From assembly GCA_035570275.1 (NCBI GenBank), contig DATMNI010000240.1, forward strand, positions 1-33,123: a stretch of DNA of 33,123 nucleotides, given 5' to 3'. The notes beneath the pieces were generated by a model. The model saw only the letters and a list, made by a program, of their open reading frames with translations, was not told the origin of the DNA and searched no databases. Shown here one piece after another: positions 10,021 to 18,584 of the stretch. Source of the stretch: DATMNI01 sp035570275. GTDB lineage: Bacteria > Acidobacteriota > Terriglobia > Bryobacterales > Bryobacteraceae. Within the stretch, counting starts at the first letter, position 1; each line of letters starts with the position of its first letter. The translations under genes and the position numbers were made by a program.

Positions 10021-11040
10021 ATGCGACCGAAAAGTGTGCCAGCCAGCGCGGTGGCGGCAGCAGTGTTTCTGGCGGCGTTTGTGACGGCCGGGATCTTCCT
10101 GTCGGCTATCCCAGCGCCGGCCGCAAGCTGGGGGGCGAACTACTTTCCCAACATCCCGCTAACCACCCAGGACGGGAAGACAGTCCATTTCTACGACGAT
10201 CTTCTCAAGGACAAAAAAGTGGTGATCAATTTCATCTACACCAGATGCGGGGACTCTTGCCCGCTGGAGACCGCCCGGCTGGCACAGGTGCAACGAATTC
10301 TGGGCGACCGGATGGGGCGCGACATTTTCTTTTACTCCTTCAGCGTGGATCCGGTGCGGGATACGCCGGAGGAACTCAAAGCCTATGCGGCGAAGTACCA
10401 TGCCGGGCCCGGTTGGCTGTTCCTGACCGGCAAGAAGGCGGACATCGACGTGGTCCGCAAGAAGGTGGGGCTGGCCGCTCACGCCGGCGAAAACGAGATC
10501 ACCGACCACAGCACCAGCATCATGATCGGCAACACGGCTACCGGCCAGTGGATTCGGGACAGTTCCATGGATAACGCCCAGTACATCGCCGCGATCGTCC
10601 GCGACTGGATGTCCGGTTGGGCCGACTCGACACGGGGTAAGAGTTACGCGGATAAGCCGCCTCTTTCCTCGTCCTTGTCGGACAAGGGCGCCTACCTGTT
10701 TCAGACGCGGTGCGCCGCCTGCCACACCATCGGCGAAGGCGACAGTCTGGGACCGGATCTGCTGTCCGTGACGACCGTCCGCAAGCCGGACTGGCTGGCC
10801 GGCATGATCGGGGCGCCCAACGAAATGTTGTCGAACAGAGACCCCATCGCCACAGCCCTGTTCGCCAAATACAAGGAGTTGCGGATGCCCAACCTGCGCC
10901 TGGGCGACGTCGATGTCAACGCTCTGATCGGATACCTGAAGGCTCAAGATGCCGCTCACGAGGCAGGGCATCGGAAGGCTGCGGCTGGGAGGGCCGCCGC
11001 TGACTCCTTACTCCACACTGAACGCCATCCCAACAATTGA
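10021..11040 (+). CDS. SCO1/SenC domain fused to cytochrome c, unit 1 (subtype A)
   Basis: 339 residues from the ATG at 10021 (AAAGGA upstream; paralogs start at the same point). A signal peptide or signal anchor covers about 1-36 (ending PAPAAS). The SCO1/SenC domain has TRCGDSCPLE with Cys76 and Cys80 and the conserved His163 in TDHSTS, the three copper ligands of SCO proteins, so copper or redox activity is likely retained. The C-terminal cytochrome c domain has CAACH (231-235, covalent haem c) and the distal Met289 in LRMPNL. SCO proteins deliver copper to the CuA site of cytochrome oxidases; here the MCO neighbour suggests copper loading of, or electron transfer with, the oxidase in the periplasm, which is inference. 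The ending is rich in Ala, His and Arg and is variable among copies. Confidence 0.9.
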   Translation: MRPKSVPASAVAAAVFLAAFVTAGIFLSAIPAPAASWGANYFPNIPLTTQDGKTVHFYDDLLKDKKVVINFIYTRCGDSCPLETARLAQVQRILGDRMGRDIFFYSFSVDPVRDTPEELKAYAAKYHAGPGWLFLTGKKADIDVVRKKVGLAAHAGENEITDHSTSIMIGNTATGQWIRDSSMDNAQYIAAIVRDWMSGWADSTRGKSYADKPPLSSSLSDKGAYLFQTRCAACHTIGEGDSLGPDLLSVTTVRKPDWLAGMIGAPNEMLSNRDPIATALFAKYKELRMPNLRLGDVDVNALIGYLKAQDAAHEAGHRKAAAGRAAADSLLHTERHPNN

Positions 11041-11121
11041 GGCCATCCAAATCGTCTTTCACCTGACTGTCCGTACTATTAAGCAAATTCCGCCAAAGCT
11101 CGCAACCTGCCGTGCTCATCG

Positions 11122-11147
11122 GGGCGTCCTCGGATCTTGAGGCGCCC
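11122..11147. terminator. Possible hairpin downstream of unit 1
   Basis: GGGCGTCCTC (11122-11131) pairs with GAGGCGCCC (11139-11147) with one bulged base, 80 bp after the SCO-cyt c stop. No T-run follows, so termination is only a possibility. Confidence 0.35.
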
Positions 11148-11290
11148 TCCCGCGGGATGTGGGTGCGCCGACCATCCGGCGGCCGTGCCGATCCAAGAGA
11201 ACCGCCAACCGCCCCATTTAGTCACGTTCTTCACTTGCCCACATTAGCGGGCGATCCGCCGCGGACTGCATGGCCAGTGACAGCGCCGAG

Positions 11291-11392
11291 TTGGTATTTC
11301 GACGAAACCGCTCTCTAACGGTCGAGCGACAAGTCGCGGCTCTGATCGGAGCCGCGCGCGTTAGCAAGCGGTTTCCCGATACGTCGGCGTAC
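11291..11392. repeat. Palindromic dispersed repeat, copy 2 (MITE-related)
   Basis: The left arm with ATTTCGACGAAACCGCTCTC faces the right arm GTTAGCAAGCGGTTTC. The right half from GATCGGAGCCGCG to CGTCGGCGTA (about 45 bp) is identical to the MITE at 22017-22151, and the left shares TATTTCGACGAAACCGCT. The outer terminal inverted repeats seen in the 22-kb copy are degenerate here. Confidence 0.75.
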
Positions 11393-11502
11393 TTCTGAAG
11401 TGACCGGCTTAGTAAATCCGAAGCGGTTTCGCGGCGCGGACTCATCGAGAGGACTCATCGGCGGGCCGCGGCTGTCTATTCAGAGCTACCTTCAAGTCTC
11501 GT

Positions 11503-11531
11503 TGATACAAAACATGTCTCTCAGTTGCATT
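11503..11531. promoter_or_regulatory. Conserved upstream element, copy B
   Basis: TGATACAAAACATGTCTCTC followed by AGTTGCATT. It lies about 290 bp before the MCO of unit 2, the same distance as copies C and D from their genes. The pyrimidine change TGACAC to TGATAC is shared with copy C. Confidence 0.55.
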
Positions 11532-11793
11532 GGTTAATAGAAAGCGGCAGCGGCCTTTCATTTTGATGGAGCAAGGCCGCCGGGGCCACCGGTTGCTTAC
11601 GGTACACGGCGTCTTGAGTGTTGGCAGCTTCCCGGCCCCCCGCTCAGCCGACCATGCCGGTTTCGGCGTAGATGTACGAAAGTTTCAAACGCGCCAGCAG
11701 CGCGAACACCCATAGCGACACATAGTTCGTGGCAGCTACTGTGTAACACGAAATGAGCTGCCTGATTACTCTTGGCAGGAGAAGAATACAACC

Positions 11794-13950
11794 ATGAGGC
11801 GAGGGCATTTTTTTCTTCCATGGAATGCTTCGAAAACACGGCTACGAGAGGCGGAGAACGCACGAAAGAACCGTCTGGAGATCGTCAAGGCCCTGTCAGA
11901 TGGCACGGTTTCGCGGCGCGAACTTTTCAAATGGGGTTTGATTACGGGGGCCGGCCTGATAGCCCCGGTCCACGGTCTGAGTCCGTTCGTCACCAGCGCT
12001 TATGCCGATGACGGGGGCGGCGGCATACCGACGGGCGCTCCGCCGAGCCCGGGGACTGTCGGGCTGGCTTTCACACAGCCCCTGTTGCGGTTCGAGGTTT
12101 TGCCGCGGCTTCCTTACTCCGCCCTGAACCCCGTTCCAACAGTGGAGGCCAATACGTTGCAGACGTACAACGTGGACCCCTTGTTGGGCGGAGGCATTGG
12201 CCCCGTTGAAGGGCGGCCGCCGGGGCCGGACTGGGGGCACCAGCGGTGGGATCAATTCCTGCCGACTGTGGCGTACGAAGTCACGCAGGAAGGCGCCAGG
12301 ACCAACACAAACCCTTACGGGAAGCCTGGGAGCATTCCATTTCAGTTTCACCCTTCACTGCCGGTGCAGGGTCCCAATACGGTGTGGACTTTCAATGGCA
12401 CTCTTCCGCCCAAACTGGTCCTGGCCCGCTACGGGGAACCCATCCTCTTCCGTCACCACAATAACCTGCCTGCCGACGTCACACAAAACGGCGGCTTCGG
12501 GCGGCACACCATCACCACCCATGAACACAACGGCCACCATGGCGCGGAGAACGACGGCTTCACGGGCGCGTTCTTCTTTCCGGGTCAGTTCTATGACTAC
12601 CACTGGCCGGTCATCCTGGCCGGGCACGACTCAATCAACGTCAACGCAACGGATAAGATGGCCGGGAGCCCGGATGACAGCGGCGGCATCAACAAAGTGC
12701 CGGGAGACTGGCACGAAACCATGAGCACGCATTGGTTCCATGACCACATGTTCAGTTTTACGTCCCACAATGTGTACAAGGGCAACGCCGCCATGTTAAA
12801 TATCTACAGCGCGCTCGACCGCGGCAACGAATCGATCAACGACGGCGTGAATCTGCAGCTTCCCAGCGGCACCACCAACTCATGGGGCAACCTGGATTAC
12901 GATATCAACCTGATGCTGTCCGATAAGGCCTGGGATTCGGCGGGGCAACTCTACTTCGATATCTTCAATACGGACGGGTTCCTGGGCGACGCCATGACGG
13001 TGAACTTCGCCTACAAGCCGTACTTTGAAGTGGAGGCGCGGAAATACCGCTTCCGCATTCTTAATGGCAGCGTCTCGCGTTTCTTCAAGGTGGCCTTGAG
13101 CGATAGCTCCCCGATGATCCAGATCGCCAATGACGGCAACCTGCTGCCGCAGCCGGTAACCCTGACTCAGTTGGACGAACAGGGCATAGCGGAACGCTAC
13201 GATATCGTCATCGACTTCTCGCGTTACACACCCGGCCAAAAGGTCTGGATGGTGAACCTGTGCGAGCATCAGAACGGGGCCGGGCCGAGCCAGGACCTCT
13301 CGGTCGCCCAGGCCCTCGGCGGCAAATCGAGCGACCCGTGCGTTGGCGAATTTCTGGAATTCCGGGTGATCCCGATGAAAGCGGGCAAAGACCCGAGCAA
13401 GGTGCCCGCCACCCTGATCCCCAACCCGGATCTGTCGAAGATCCCGGTGGCGCGGCAGCGCACCTTCGCATTCAAGGATGGAGGCAGCGACTCCAACCCT
13501 TGGAGCATCCGCACGGATAACGGGGAGGACCTGGACGCCGACTTCGGCCGGGTTTCGGCGGCTCCCAGGCAGGGTACCCGCGAGGTCTGGACACTGATCA
13601 ACGATGGCGGAAACTGGGATCATCCGATCCACATCCACTTCGAAGAGGGCCAGATCCTCTCCCGCAGCGGTGGGGATGGAAACTCCAGGGGCGGTGTACC
13701 GGCGTGGGAGCAGGGCCGCAAGGACGTCTATCGCCTCCATAAAGATGGAACCGTCACCATCACCATGCAATTCCGCGAGTTCGCGGGGATGTTCATGGAG
13801 CACTGCCACAACACCGTGCACGAGGACCACGCCATGCTCCTACGGTATGAAGTGGGCACGGGGCTGGTGCCCATGCCGACGCCAAGCCCGACGCCCCAGG
13901 GTGTGAAGTACATCAGCACAACCGTTCTGAAGGGCGCCTTCACGCCCTGA
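11794..13950 (+). CDS. Tat-exported multicopper oxidase, unit 2 (subtype B)
   Basis: 718 residues; GCAGGAGAAG precedes the ATG. The Tat motif SRRELFKWG is followed by a hydrophobic stretch ending TSAYA. Copper motifs: HEHNGHH from 243, HWFHDH from 313, HPIHIH from 610 and HCHNTVHEDHAM from 670 (type-1 ligands His610, Cys671, His676, Met681), so the enzyme looks catalytically complete. Subtype B markers are FKDGGSDSNPWSIRTDNGED and CEHQNGAGPS, in place of the FGRSGGSDSEPWTIKTDGG and CEHEDGKGP of unit 1. It keeps the Cys pair in VNLCEH and SSDPCVG. This is the only MCO here without an intact SCO-cyt c partner: the next 300 bp hold the intercistronic hairpin and only a decayed relic of that gene, so it would depend on a partner encoded by another unit. 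Confidence 0.92.
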   Translation: MRRGHFFLPWNASKTRLREAENARKNRLEIVKALSDGTVSRRELFKWGLITGAGLIAPVHGLSPFVTSAYADDGGGGIPTGAPPSPGTVGLAFTQPLLRFEVLPRLPYSALNPVPTVEANTLQTYNVDPLLGGGIGPVEGRPPGPDWGHQRWDQFLPTVAYEVTQEGARTNTNPYGKPGSIPFQFHPSLPVQGPNTVWTFNGTLPPKLVLARYGEPILFRHHNNLPADVTQNGGFGRHTITTHEHNGHHGAENDGFTGAFFFPGQFYDYHWPVILAGHDSINVNATDKMAGSPDDSGGINKVPGDWHETMSTHWFHDHMFSFTSHNVYKGNAAMLNIYSALDRGNESINDGVNLQLPSGTTNSWGNLDYDINLMLSDKAWDSAGQLYFDIFNTDGFLGDAMTVNFAYKPYFEVEARKYRFRILNGSVSRFFKVALSDSSPMIQIANDGNLLPQPVTLTQLDEQGIAERYDIVIDFSRYTPGQKVWMVNLCEHQNGAGPSQDLSVAQALGGKSSDPCVGEFLEFRVIPMKAGKDPSKVPATLIPNPDLSKIPVARQRTFAFKDGGSDSNPWSIRTDNGEDLDADFGRVSAAPRQGTREVWTLINDGGNWDHPIHIHFEEGQILSRSGGDGNSRGGVPAWEQGRKDVYRLHKDGTVTITMQFREFAGMFMEHCHNTVHEDHAMLLRYEVGTGLVPMPTPSPTPQGVKYISTTVLKGAFTP

Positions 13951-13993
13951 CGTAACAGGCGGCCCGGCAAATGGCCTCCGGGTATACATTCGG

Positions 13994-14030
13994 GGCCGGC
14001 GAGCCAACCCTGCGCGGGCGGCCCGCCGGT
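13994..14030. repeat. Intercistronic hairpin, unit 2
   Basis: CCGGCG (13996-14001) pairs with CGCCGG (14024-14029), with the same loop composition (CCAACCCT...GGGCGG) as in unit 1. It is retained although the downstream gene has decayed. Confidence 0.6.
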
Positions 14031-14061
14031 CATGTGGCCGGGCAGGTGACGTGTTGCTTTC

Positions 14062-14253
14062 AGGCGGCCGGTGCGACGTCAGCAGTATTGTTTTCGACGG
14101 CGTTTCCCTCAGGCTGGATCTGCGATATCTGATACGATGCTTCGGCCGTAACCAGGCGCGAACTGCTTTCCCAACGTCACACTGGCCACCCAGCAGATTT
14201 CTGCATCGGCCACGGCGGCAGTCCGCCCTGTTCGCCGGGTTCAACAAGACGAC
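14062..14253 (+). pseudogene. Relic of the SCO-cytochrome c gene of unit 2
   Basis: From GCCGGTGCGAC... through AGTATTGTTTTCGACGGCG, GCTTCGGCCGTAACC and GCGAACTGCTTTCCCAACGT to GGCCACCCAG (about 14068-14193) the sequence follows, base by base with substitutions and small indels, the signal-peptide and WGANYFPNI-PLTTQ coding part of the unit 3 copy (17124-17251). There is no ATG at the expected place and frames are broken. After 14200 similarity is lost; CTGTTCGCCGGGTTCAA at about 14228 resembles the LFARFKE coding part near the end of the cytochrome domain, which would mean a large internal deletion, but this second match is weak. Confidence 0.75.
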
Positions 14254-14515
14254 GCTCACCACGCTGGACATGAAGTTCTACTACGGCTGGTACGGCCGGT
14301 CTATATTTTCCCAGTCAACCTACTAAATGACACACCACTTACCCCCGGAGTTAGTCTTTGCAACCTCTAACCGGCTAATCGGCCAGGCTAGTGCATGCTC
14401 CGACCGGCCCTAACAACCAAGCACCGTTGAGAGATGTTAGGCCCGCCTTGAACGGTCTTGTTACTGTGCACTTAGAAAGGTGTGGACCGATTCACACATG
14501 ACGGGAGCCTGAGAA

Positions 14516-14544
14516 TGATACAAAACGCCGTTATGAGGTGCATC
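14516..14544. promoter_or_regulatory. Conserved upstream element, copy C
   Basis: TGATACAAAACGCCGTTATG followed by AGGTGCATC, about 300 bp before the MCO of unit 3. It is the most divergent of the six clear copies in its 3' half. Confidence 0.5.
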
Positions 14545-14586
14545 ATAGTTGTTGGGAGTTGTATATTTGCAGATGCGCAAAACCAG

Positions 14587-14670
14587 TGGGCCACACGGCC
14601 CACAACGGAGTTGTGCCGCGTCGCCGTGAAATCTACGGCGTTTTGAGGGGTTGGCAGCCTTACAGCCAAC
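14587..14670 (+). promoter_or_regulatory. Hairpin-rich leader of unit 3
   Basis: Four perfect short stems occur in 84 bp: TGGGCC/GGCCCA (14587-14602), CACAAC/GTTGTG (14601-14615, sharing two bases with the first), GCCGT/ACGGC (14623-14639) and GTTGGC/GCCAAC (14650-14670). The third stem is identical, and the others are recognisable, before unit 4. It could be a structured 5' UTR; I do not recognise a known riboswitch. Confidence 0.45.
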
Positions 14671-14816
14671 CGGGCGGGCTTCGGAATCTTAAACGCGCCA
14701 GGCAGCACGAATAACGACAGGAACCACCAGCTTGTTGGCAGCTAACTGGCGGCGACCGCCGGAGTTGCGTGCCTAATTGCGCACTAGAAGAGCACAAAAG
14801 CGGAGGGTTCCAGTTT

Positions 14817-16970
14817 ATGAGCGGAGGACATTTTTTCCTTCCATGGAACGCGTCGAAAGCACGGCTGCGAGAGGCGGAGAACGCACGAAAGCGCCGTCAG
14901 GAGATCGTCAAATCCGTTTCAGAAGGCGCGGTTTCGCGGCGCGAACTTTTCAAATGGGGTTTGATCACCGGGGCCGGACTGATAGCCCCAATCCACGGCC
15001 TGAGTCCGTTCGTGACCAGCGCTTATGCGGATGACGGCGGCGGCATACCGACGGGCGCTCCGCCGAGCCCCGGGTTAGCCGGGCTGGCCTTCACACAGCC
15101 CCTGCCGCGGTTTGAGGTTTTGCCGCGGAATCCTGTCTCCAGCCTGAACCCCGCCCCGACCATCGAGGCCAATACCACCCAGACCTACACCGTGGACCCC
15201 TTATTGGGCGGAGGCATTGGCCCCGTTGAGGGGCGTCCGCCGGGGCCGGATTGGGGACATCAGCGGTGGGACGAATTCCTGCCGCAAATTGCTATAGAGG
15301 TGACGCAGGAAGGCGCCAAGACCAACCCGAACGGGAATATCCCATTCAAGTTTCACCCCTCACTGCCGGTGCAGGGTCCCAACGCGATGTGGACTTTCAA
15401 TGGCACCTTGCCGCCCAAGCTGATTCTGGGCCGGTACGGGGAGCCTATTCTCTTCCGCCACCACAATCAACTGCCTGCCGACGTGAAACAGAACGGCGGC
15501 TTTGGGCGGCACACCCTCACCACTCACTTCCACAACGGCCACCACGGCGCGGAGAACGACGGCTTCACGGGCGCGTTCTTCTTTCCCGGCCAGTTCTACG
15601 ACAACCACTATCCGTTGATCCTGGCCGGGCACGACACGATCAACGTCAACGGAACGGACCCCAGGGCCGGGGGCCCGGATGACAATGGCGGCATCAACAA
15701 GATCCCGGGCGACTGGCACGAGACCATGAGCACCCATTGGTTCCATGACCACATGTTCACCTTCACCTCGCACAACGTGTACAAGGGCATCGCCGGGATG
15801 GCCAACCTCTACAGTGCCGTGGATCGCGGCAACGAATCCATCAACGACGGGATAAACCTGCAGCTTCCCAGCGGCACGGCCAACTCATGGGGCAATCTGG
15901 ATTACGACATCAACCTGATGCTGGCCGACAAGGCCTGGGATCAGGCGGGACAACTCTACTTTGATATTTTCAATACGGACGGCTTCCTGGGCGATGTGAT
16001 GACGGTAAACTTCGCTTACAAGCCGTATTTTGAGGTGGAGCCGCGGAGATACCGTTTCCGCATCCTCAACGGCAGTGTCTCGCGTTTCTTTAAGCTCGCC
16101 TTGAGCGATAGCTCTCCGATGGTGCAAATCGCCAATGACGGCAACCTCCTGCCACATCCGGTAACCCAGACTCAGTTGGACGAGCAGGGCATCGCGGAGC
16201 GCTACGATATCGTCATCGACTTCTCGCGCTACACACCGGGCCAAAAGGTCTGGATGGTGAACCTGTGCGAGCATCAGAACGGGGCCGGGCCGAGCCGGGA
16301 CCTCTCGGTGGCCCAGGCCCTCGGCGGCAAATCGAGCGACCCCTGCGTGGGTGAATTCCTGGAATTCCGTGTCGTCCTCCCGCTGAAGGGCAAGGATCAG
16401 AGTTTGGACTTCGGCAAGGCAAATGATACCGCTATTACCCTGATCCCGAACCCGGATCTGTCGAATATCCCAGTGGCGCGTCAGCGCACTTTCGCATTCA
16501 AGGATGGAGGCACGGACTCCAACCCCTGGTCTATCCGGACGGATAACGGAGAGGATCTCGACGCCGACTTCGGCCGGATTTCAGCGGCTCCTAGGGAGGG
16601 TACGCGCGAGGTCTGGAAACTGATCAACGATGGCGGGAATTGGGATCATCCGATCCACATCCACTTCGAAGAGGGCCGGATCCTCTCGCGCAGCGGTGGG
16701 GATGGAAACTCCGGCGGTGGTGTACCGGCGTGGGAGCAGGGCCGCAAGGACGTCTATCGTCTCCATAGAGATGGAACTGTCACCCTCACCATGCAGTTCC
16801 GGGAGTTCGCGGGGATGTTTATGGAGCACTGCCACAACACGGTGCACGAGGACCATGCCATGCTCTTACGGTTTGAAGTGGGCCGCGGGCTGGTGCCTTT
16901 GCCGACGCCAAGCCCCACGCCGCAGGGCGTGAAGTTCATCAGCACAAGCGTCTTGAAGGGAGCTTTCTAA
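14817..16970 (+). CDS. Tat-exported multicopper oxidase, unit 3 (subtype B)
   Basis: 717 residues from the ATG at 14817, chosen because the conserved N-terminus (SGGHFFLPWNASKARL) begins there; an in-frame ATG 16 codons upstream has no paralog support. GCGGAGGG lies about 10 nt before the start. The ribosome-site block differs from the other units. Copper motifs: HFHNGHH from 237 (Phe between the two His, where units 1, 2 and 4 have Glu), HWFHDH from 307, HPIHIH from 611 and HCHNTVHEDHAM from 671, with Cys672, His677 and Met682. In the segment before IPNPDLS a unique longer stretch (LPLKGKDQSLDFGKANDTA) replaces the MKAGKDPSKVPA type of units 2 and 5. The VNLCEH/SSDPCVG Cys pair is kept. The SCO-cyt c gene follows after 132 bp. 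Confidence 0.92.
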   Translation: MSGGHFFLPWNASKARLREAENARKRRQEIVKSVSEGAVSRRELFKWGLITGAGLIAPIHGLSPFVTSAYADDGGGIPTGAPPSPGLAGLAFTQPLPRFEVLPRNPVSSLNPAPTIEANTTQTYTVDPLLGGGIGPVEGRPPGPDWGHQRWDEFLPQIAIEVTQEGAKTNPNGNIPFKFHPSLPVQGPNAMWTFNGTLPPKLILGRYGEPILFRHHNQLPADVKQNGGFGRHTLTTHFHNGHHGAENDGFTGAFFFPGQFYDNHYPLILAGHDTINVNGTDPRAGGPDDNGGINKIPGDWHETMSTHWFHDHMFTFTSHNVYKGIAGMANLYSAVDRGNESINDGINLQLPSGTANSWGNLDYDINLMLADKAWDQAGQLYFDIFNTDGFLGDVMTVNFAYKPYFEVEPRRYRFRILNGSVSRFFKLALSDSSPMVQIANDGNLLPHPVTQTQLDEQGIAERYDIVIDFSRYTPGQKVWMVNLCEHQNGAGPSRDLSVAQALGGKSSDPCVGEFLEFRVVLPLKGKDQSLDFGKANDTAITLIPNPDLSNIPVARQRTFAFKDGGTDSNPWSIRTDNGEDLDADFGRISAAPREGTREVWKLINDGGNWDHPIHIHFEEGRILSRSGGDGNSGGGVPAWEQGRKDVYRLHRDGTVTLTMQFREFAGMFMEHCHNTVHEDHAMLLRFEVGRGLVPLPTPSPTPQGVKFISTSVLKGAF

Positions 16971-17027
16971 GAGGTGCTTCTTATCGCCACAAAGCAGGAT
17001 AGTTACAAAGCTCGATCGTCACCAGCA

Positions 17028-17060
17028 GGCCGGCGGGTCCCACAGGGCGCCCCGCCGGCC
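17028..17060. repeat. Intercistronic hairpin, unit 3
   Basis: GGCCGGCGGG (17028-17037) pairs perfectly over ten bases with CCCGCCGGCC (17051-17060). It is the strongest version of this hairpin in the array and lies 43 bp before the SCO-cyt c start. Confidence 0.7.
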
Positions 17061-17102
17061 ATCGTCGAAAAGCCTGGCTTGAGAGCCAAAGGAGCCGACA
17101 CC

Positions 17103-18134
17103 ATGCGACAGAAGAGAGTGCCAGCCGGTGCAGCGGCTGTAGTATTGTTTCTGACAGCGCTTCTGACCGGGGCGATCTTCATACCTGTTACCCCCGCTTC
17201 GGCTGCCACTTGGGGGGCGAACTACTTTCCCAATATTCCACTAACCACCCAGGACGGGAAGACAGTCCATTTCTACGACGATCTACTTAAAGACAAGAAA
17301 GTGGTGATCAATTTTATCTATACCAGATGCGGGGATTCTTGTCCGCTTGAGACCGCCCGGCTGGCACAGGTGCAACGAATTCTGGGCGACCGGATGGGGC
17401 GCGACATTTACTTTTACTCCTTCAGCGTGGACCCGGTACGGGATACGCCGGAAGAACTCAAATCCTATGCGGAGAAGTACCATGCCGGGCCGGGGTGGCT
17501 GTTCCTGACCGGCAAGAAGGCGGACATCGACATGGTGCGGAAGAAGTTTGGGTTGGGTACTCGCGCCGGCGAAAACGAAGTCACCGACCACAGCACCAGC
17601 CTGATGATCGGCAACACGGCGGCCGGCCAGTGGATACGTGACAGTTCCCTGGACAACCCCCAGTACTTAGCCGTGATCATCCGCGACTGGCTGTCCAGTT
17701 GGGCGGACCCCACGCCGGGCCAGAGTTACGCCGAGAAGCCTCCCCTTCCCCCATCTGCGGCGGATAAGGGTACACGCCTGTTTCAAAGCCGGTGCGCCGC
17801 CTGCCACACCATCGGTGAAGGCGACAGTCTGGGGCCGGACCTGCTCGGCGTGACGACCGCCCGCAAGCCGGACTGGCTGGCCGGCATGATTGCGGCGCCC
17901 AACGAAATGCTGTCGAAAAAAGACCCCGTCGCTACTGCCCTGTTCGCCAAATACAAAGAATTGCGGATGCCCAACCTGCGCCTGAGCGAGGTTGATGTAG
18001 ACGCCCTGATCGGATATTTAAAGGCTCAGGATGCCGCTCACCAGGCCGGGCATGGCAAGGCGACGGCTGGCAGGGCCACCCCAAACCTTCCAGGCAATCC
18101 CGCTCCGCTCACTGACACGCTCCTACCGGCCTGA
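17103..18134 (+). CDS. SCO1/SenC domain fused to cytochrome c, unit 3 (subtype B)
   Basis: 343 residues from the ATG at 17103, which has AAAGGAG 9 nt upstream; the frame is open further upstream but reads through the intercistronic hairpin. The signal segment ends near TPASAAT-WGANYF. The copper motif TRCGDSCP, the downstream His in TDHSTS, the haem motif CAACH and the distal Met in LRMPNL are all present. Subtype B is marked by RKKFGLGTRAGENEVTDHS and DSSLDNPQYLA, against RKKVGLAAHAGENEITDHS and DSSMDNAQYIA in units 1 and 4. The C-terminal tail (NLPGNPAPLTDTLLPA) is unrelated to that of the other copies, so the tail after the cytochrome domain is probably under little constraint. Confidence 0.9.
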   Translation: MRQKRVPAGAAAVVLFLTALLTGAIFIPVTPASAATWGANYFPNIPLTTQDGKTVHFYDDLLKDKKVVINFIYTRCGDSCPLETARLAQVQRILGDRMGRDIYFYSFSVDPVRDTPEELKSYAEKYHAGPGWLFLTGKKADIDMVRKKFGLGTRAGENEVTDHSTSLMIGNTAAGQWIRDSSLDNPQYLAVIIRDWLSSWADPTPGQSYAEKPPLPPSAADKGTRLFQSRCAACHTIGEGDSLGPDLLGVTTARKPDWLAGMIAAPNEMLSKKDPVATALFAKYKELRMPNLRLSEVDVDALIGYLKAQDAAHQAGHGKATAGRATPNLPGNPAPLTDTLLPA

Positions 18135-18299
18135 GTTTGGTCTTGGCCCCCAAATCGCCTGGGGCGCATTCCCCGACCGGCTCTAACAAAGCACCGTTCA
18201 GAGATGTTAAGCCTACCCGAGCGTCTTGTTACGTGCACCTACTCTCCTGGGATACGCCTGTAAACTCTAGACCGATTCACACGAAGAATGTCCGCAGAG

Positions 18300-18328
18300 T
18301 GACACAAAACTCGTTTGTGAGTTGAATT
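18300..18328. promoter_or_regulatory. Conserved upstream element, copy D
   Basis: TGACACAAAACTCGTTTGTG followed by AGTTGAATT, 285 bp before the MCO of unit 4. It is closest to the consensus of all copies. Confidence 0.58.
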
Positions 18329-18348
18329 ACGGTTGATGTCGCAAATAA

Positions 18349-18437
18349 TAGGGCCACAGGGCCTACGAGGAAGCGGTGCCGTGTTGCCGCGTCGCCGTGA
18401 GATCTACGGCGTCGTGAGTGTGGCAGCCTTACAGCCA
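18349..18437 (+). promoter_or_regulatory. Hairpin-rich leader of unit 4
   Basis: TAGGGCC-ACA-GGGCCTA (18349-18365) forms a six-pair stem with one G-G mismatch, GCCGT/ACGGC with loop GAGATCT (18394-18410) matches the unit 3 stem, and TGGC-AGCCTTACA-GCCA (18421-18437) keeps the loop of the unit 3 stem exactly. Conserved loop and changed stem bases hint at a structured RNA. Confidence 0.42.
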
Positions 18438-18584
18438 ATTGGGCCGGCCTCGGAATCTTAACGCTCCAGGCATCTTGAATAGCGACCGAAACACCAGCTT
18501 TGCAGCAGCTACTGCGTAGCACAGCCAGAGCTGTCTGACTACTTGCGTAGAGAAGAGTAAAAACAGGAGGAGACTACCAAATCT

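Larger units (their letters stand above)
11041..11793. other. Intergenic region between units 1 and 2
   Basis: No gene is supported in these 750 bp. In order it holds a hairpin (11122-11147), a REP-like palindromic element (11291-11392), the conserved element copy B (11503-11531), and a leader that ends in the ribosome-site block. In that block CTGCC can pair with GGCAG overlapping the AGGAG. Unlike the region before unit 1 there is no sigma gene or recognisable sigma relic. Confidence 0.55.
14254..14816. other. Intergenic region and leader of unit 3
   Basis: No gene is supported. Around 14400-14500 lies a block (CCGACCGGC-CTAACAA, then CACCGTTGAGAGATGTTA, then GACCGATTCACAC) that matches 18175-18290 before unit 4. 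In the shorter match CCGTTCAGA-ATGTTAA it also matches the region upstream of the sigma relic at 26.9 kb. The conserved element follows at 14516 and a hairpin-rich leader at 14587-14670. Confidence 0.55.
18135..18584. other. Intergenic region and leader of unit 4
   Basis: 450 bp without a gene. It repeats the block seen before unit 3 (CCGACCGGC-CTAACAA ... CACCGTTCAGAGATGTTAA ... TGTAAACTCTAGACCGATTC), then the conserved element at 18300 and a hairpin-bearing leader at 18349-18437. A strong ribosome site (AGGAGGAG) lies 13 nt before the MCO start. Confidence 0.55.

Noticed and set aside
14051..14326. 91-codon open frame in the unit 2-3 spacer as a real small gene
   Set aside because: Its first part is the decayed SCO-cyt c sequence read in a shifted frame, so the open frame is accidental.
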